Below are positions 62,410 through 64,000 of a stretch of DNA of 64,000 bases, piece after piece. Where the stretch lies: assembly GCF_900102695.1 (NCBI RefSeq), contig NZ_FMVW01000001.1, positions 868,001 to 932,000 of the forward strand, in the 5' to 3' direction. Position 1 is the first letter of the stretch. The number at the start of each line of letters is the position of its first letter. Position numbers and translations under genes: made by a program. The DNA is from Afifella marina DSM 2698 (lineage in GTDB: Bacteria > Pseudomonadota > Alphaproteobacteria > Rhizobiales > Afifellaceae). The notes under the pieces were generated by a model, which was not told the DNA's origin, did no database searches, and was given only the letters and a program-made list of their open reading frames with translations.

Positions 62410-63414
62410 ATGAAAGTCGCCGTCTTCAGCACGAAGAACTATGATCGAGACTTCTTCGAGAAAGCCGCCGAGGGGTCCGGCCACGAACTCCACTTCTTCG
62501 AGCCGCATCTGACGCGCGAGACGGCGCCTTTGGCGCGCGGGGCCGACGCCGTCTGCATCTTCGTCAACGACAGCGCCGATGCGGAGACGCTCGCCGCGGT
62601 GAAGGAGGAGGGCGTGCGCTTTGTCGCCCTGCGCTGCGCGGGTTTCAACAATGTCGATCTTGCCGCCGCGCACCGGCTCGGCATGTCGGTGGCGCGTGTG
62701 CCCGCCTATTCGCCGCATGCGGTCGCCGAATATACGATCGGCCTCATCCTGGCGCTCAATCGCAAGCTCTGCCGCGCCCATAATCGCGTGCGCGAGGGGA
62801 ACTTCTCGCTCGAAGGCCTGCTCGGCTTCGATCTGAAAGGTAAGACGGCGGGCGTCGTCGGCACCGGCGCCATCGGTGCTGCCGTGGTCAAGATCCTCAA
62901 GGGTTTTGGCATGCACGTCCTGACCTACGATCTGAGGCAGAACCCCGACTGCGTGGCCGATGGCGCCCAATATGTCTCCGTGGACGAGCTCTTTGCGGCA
63001 AGCGATATCATCACCTTGCATTGTCCGCTGACGCCGGACACGCGCCATCTCGTCGATGCCGATCGCATCGCGTCCCTCAAGCCCGGGTGCATGCTGATCA
63101 ATACCAGCCGTGGCGCGCTGGTCGATGCGCGCGCCGTGATCGACGGCTTGAAGAGCGGTCAGATCGGATCCCTCGGTCTCGATGTCTATGAAGAAGAGGC
63201 CGATCTGTTCTTTGAGGATCTCTCAAACTACATGCTGCAGGACGATGTCTTCGCAAGGCTTCTCACCTTCCCGAATGTCCTCATCACCGGCCACCAGGCG
63301 TTCTTCACCGAGGAGGCCTTGAGCGCCATCGCCGAGACGACGATCGCCAATCTCACTGGCTTCGAGAAGCAGGGGCGGCCTGAATTTGAGGTGTCCGTCG
63401 AGGCAATCCGGTAA
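62410..63414 (+). CDS. D-2-hydroxyacid dehydrogenase (D-lactate dehydrogenase type)
   Basis: The 334-residue enzyme reduces a 2-oxo acid such as pyruvate to the D-hydroxy acid with NADH. NAD-binding [16 protein letters not shown], catalytic Arg in [14 protein letters not shown], Glu in [10 protein letters not shown] and His in [13 protein letters not shown] are all present. The N-terminal [15 protein letters not shown] matches the E. coli LdhA branch. GAGGAGGTGAAGG precedes ATG 62410. Ldh-type and general hydroxyacid activity cannot be separated by sequence alone. Confidence 0.9.
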   Translation: MKVAVFSTKNYDRDFFEKAAEGSGHELHFFEPHLTRETAPLARGADAVCIFVNDSADAETLAAVKEEGVRFVALRCAGFNNVDLAAAHRLGMSVARVPAYSPHAVAEYTIGLILALNRKLCRAHNRVREGNFSLEGLLGFDLKGKTAGVVGTGAIGAAVVKILKGFGMHVLTYDLRQNPDCVADGAQYVSVDELFAASDIITLHCPLTPDTRHLVDADRIASLKPGCMLINTSRGALVDARAVIDGLKSGQIGSLGLDVYEEEADLFFEDLSNYMLQDDVFARLLTFPNVLITGHQAFFTEEALSAIAETTIANLTGFEKQGRPEFEVSVEAIR

Positions 63415-63639
63415 GGCAGTTGTCGGCGGTCCGGTCCAGGCATGGACGATGGTCGCCTCTTGCAAAGTGCAATTGACTGGAGCATAGAGCGGCGAGGGTC
63501 CGCAGTTCACCCAGGCGTCACCGTCCCGCGAGGGAAGCTAAACCTGTCAGAGAATAAAGCTCGACACCAAGCCTCGTGCCGCGTCGCAAGCCGGTGACCC
63601 TCGACCTCCATTCTGGAACGGCACGCTTGAGGGTTGGTC

Positions 63640-64000
63640 ATGTCCAGAACTCCCATTCCACTCGCCACACGCGATATGTCGACGTTTGCGAAGTCGCTTC
63701 GTCGACAGCTTGCCGATCATGAGGCTCCACCGAGCCATCTTGAGCTGCTCAATATGCTTGCCCGTTCGGCCGGGCATCGCAACTTTCAACACTTGCGGGC
63801 GAATATGCTCGGCCCGGAGGTGTCCGGCGATCAGTCGGCGCCTGGAGATCCGTCGGCAGATGATCTTGAGATAGATCGTGCGGCGGACAATCCGCCCGCT
63901 GACGAACGGCGATTGAAGCGCGTGCTGCGCCAGTTCGACCAGAATGCCGTGCTCGTGCGCTGGCCGAAGCGGCAAAGCGACCGCAACCTCTGCCTCTGGC
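63640..64000 (+). CDS. DUF2087 domain protein (partial, N-terminal part)
   Basis: The open frame starts at ATG 63640 and runs off the right edge. The first 120 residues read MSRTPIPLATRDMSTFAKSL, then HLELLNMLARSAGHRNFQHLRAN, then a linker, then RLKRVLRQFDQNAVLVRWPKRQ and SDRNLCLW. This matches the N-terminal helical domain and the start of the DUF2087 domain found in alphaproteobacterial proteins. No function is known. The rest lies outside the window. Confidence 0.75.
   Translation, partial: MSRTPIPLATRDMSTFAKSLRRQLADHEAPPSHLELLNMLARSAGHRNFQHLRANMLGPEVSGDQSAPGDPSADDLEIDRAADNPPADERRLKRVLRQFDQNAVLVRWPKRQSDRNLCLW

Overview
The window is a gene-dense, GC-rich chromosomal segment with the gene content of an alphaproteobacterium, most likely Hyphomicrobiales. 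Pointers are the atm1-psd-pssA block, a DUF2865 protein, a DUF2087 protein, class II DAHP synthase, CreA, a polyhydroxyalkanoate-system protein and PadR/LysR/AraC regulators. The genus is not determined. I see no prophage, insertion sequence, CRISPR array or rRNA operon. Most of the window is core and housekeeping chromosome.

Layout. 0-7.4 kb: molybdenum cofactor genes (partial mobA, moaA), an Mrp/ApbC Fe-S carrier, a free-standing DUF971 protein, two transporters, an L,D-transpeptidase and purU. 7.4-10.5 kb: a membrane protein, tRNA-Val(CAC), gph, and then the most distinctive locus. This is a CooA-like (heme/CO-sensing CRP family) regulator followed by cowN, the gene that sustains nitrogenase function under CO. 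A sequence matching the CooA half-site pattern TGTCR-N6-YGACA lies between them, centred about 41.5 bases before the start site predicted from a TATGAT hexamer. 10.5-24 kb: exporters, AraC/LysR regulators with divergent targets, hemB, rpiA, gor, a tyrosine-phosphatase-like protein. 23.7-30.4 kb: glutathione and amino-acid metabolism (gamma-glutamylcyclotransferase, YbdK, GFA protein), DAHP synthase, dgkA, nadE. 31-40 kb: gltX overlapping a DUF2865 gene tail to tail, an FAH-family enzyme, and a tight leftward cysS-pip-GFA-cimA operon. 40-44 kb: a gene frameshifted by a 26-bp tandem duplication, a ceramidase-like protein, a 45-residue secreted peptide, a DUF1778/GNAT toxin-antitoxin pair, creA and a LOG-family protein. 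44-50 kb: LysM protein, Atm1-type exporter, psd-pssA. 50-55 kb: a padR-MFP-RND efflux operon. 55-57 kb: a 547-base non-coding stretch with a candidate small RNA carrying a CCUCCUCCC motif and its own terminator, then an orphan TRAP solute-binding protein and a single-domain response regulator. 57-64 kb: galM-like epimerase, FAD oxidoreductase, PHA-system protein, LysR/SDR pair, tautomerase, D-lactate dehydrogenase and a partial DUF2087 gene.

How genes work together. cooA and cowN imply that the organism fixes nitrogen and meets CO. mobA/moaA, the Mrp carrier and DUF971 fit molybdenum and Fe-S enzyme assembly. gor, ChaC-like, YbdK, two GFA proteins and Atm1 form a dispersed glutathione theme. 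Several leftward and rightward operons are joined by 4-base ATGA overlaps, which suggests translational coupling. Everything here is read from sequence alone: no database search, folding or alignment was run.
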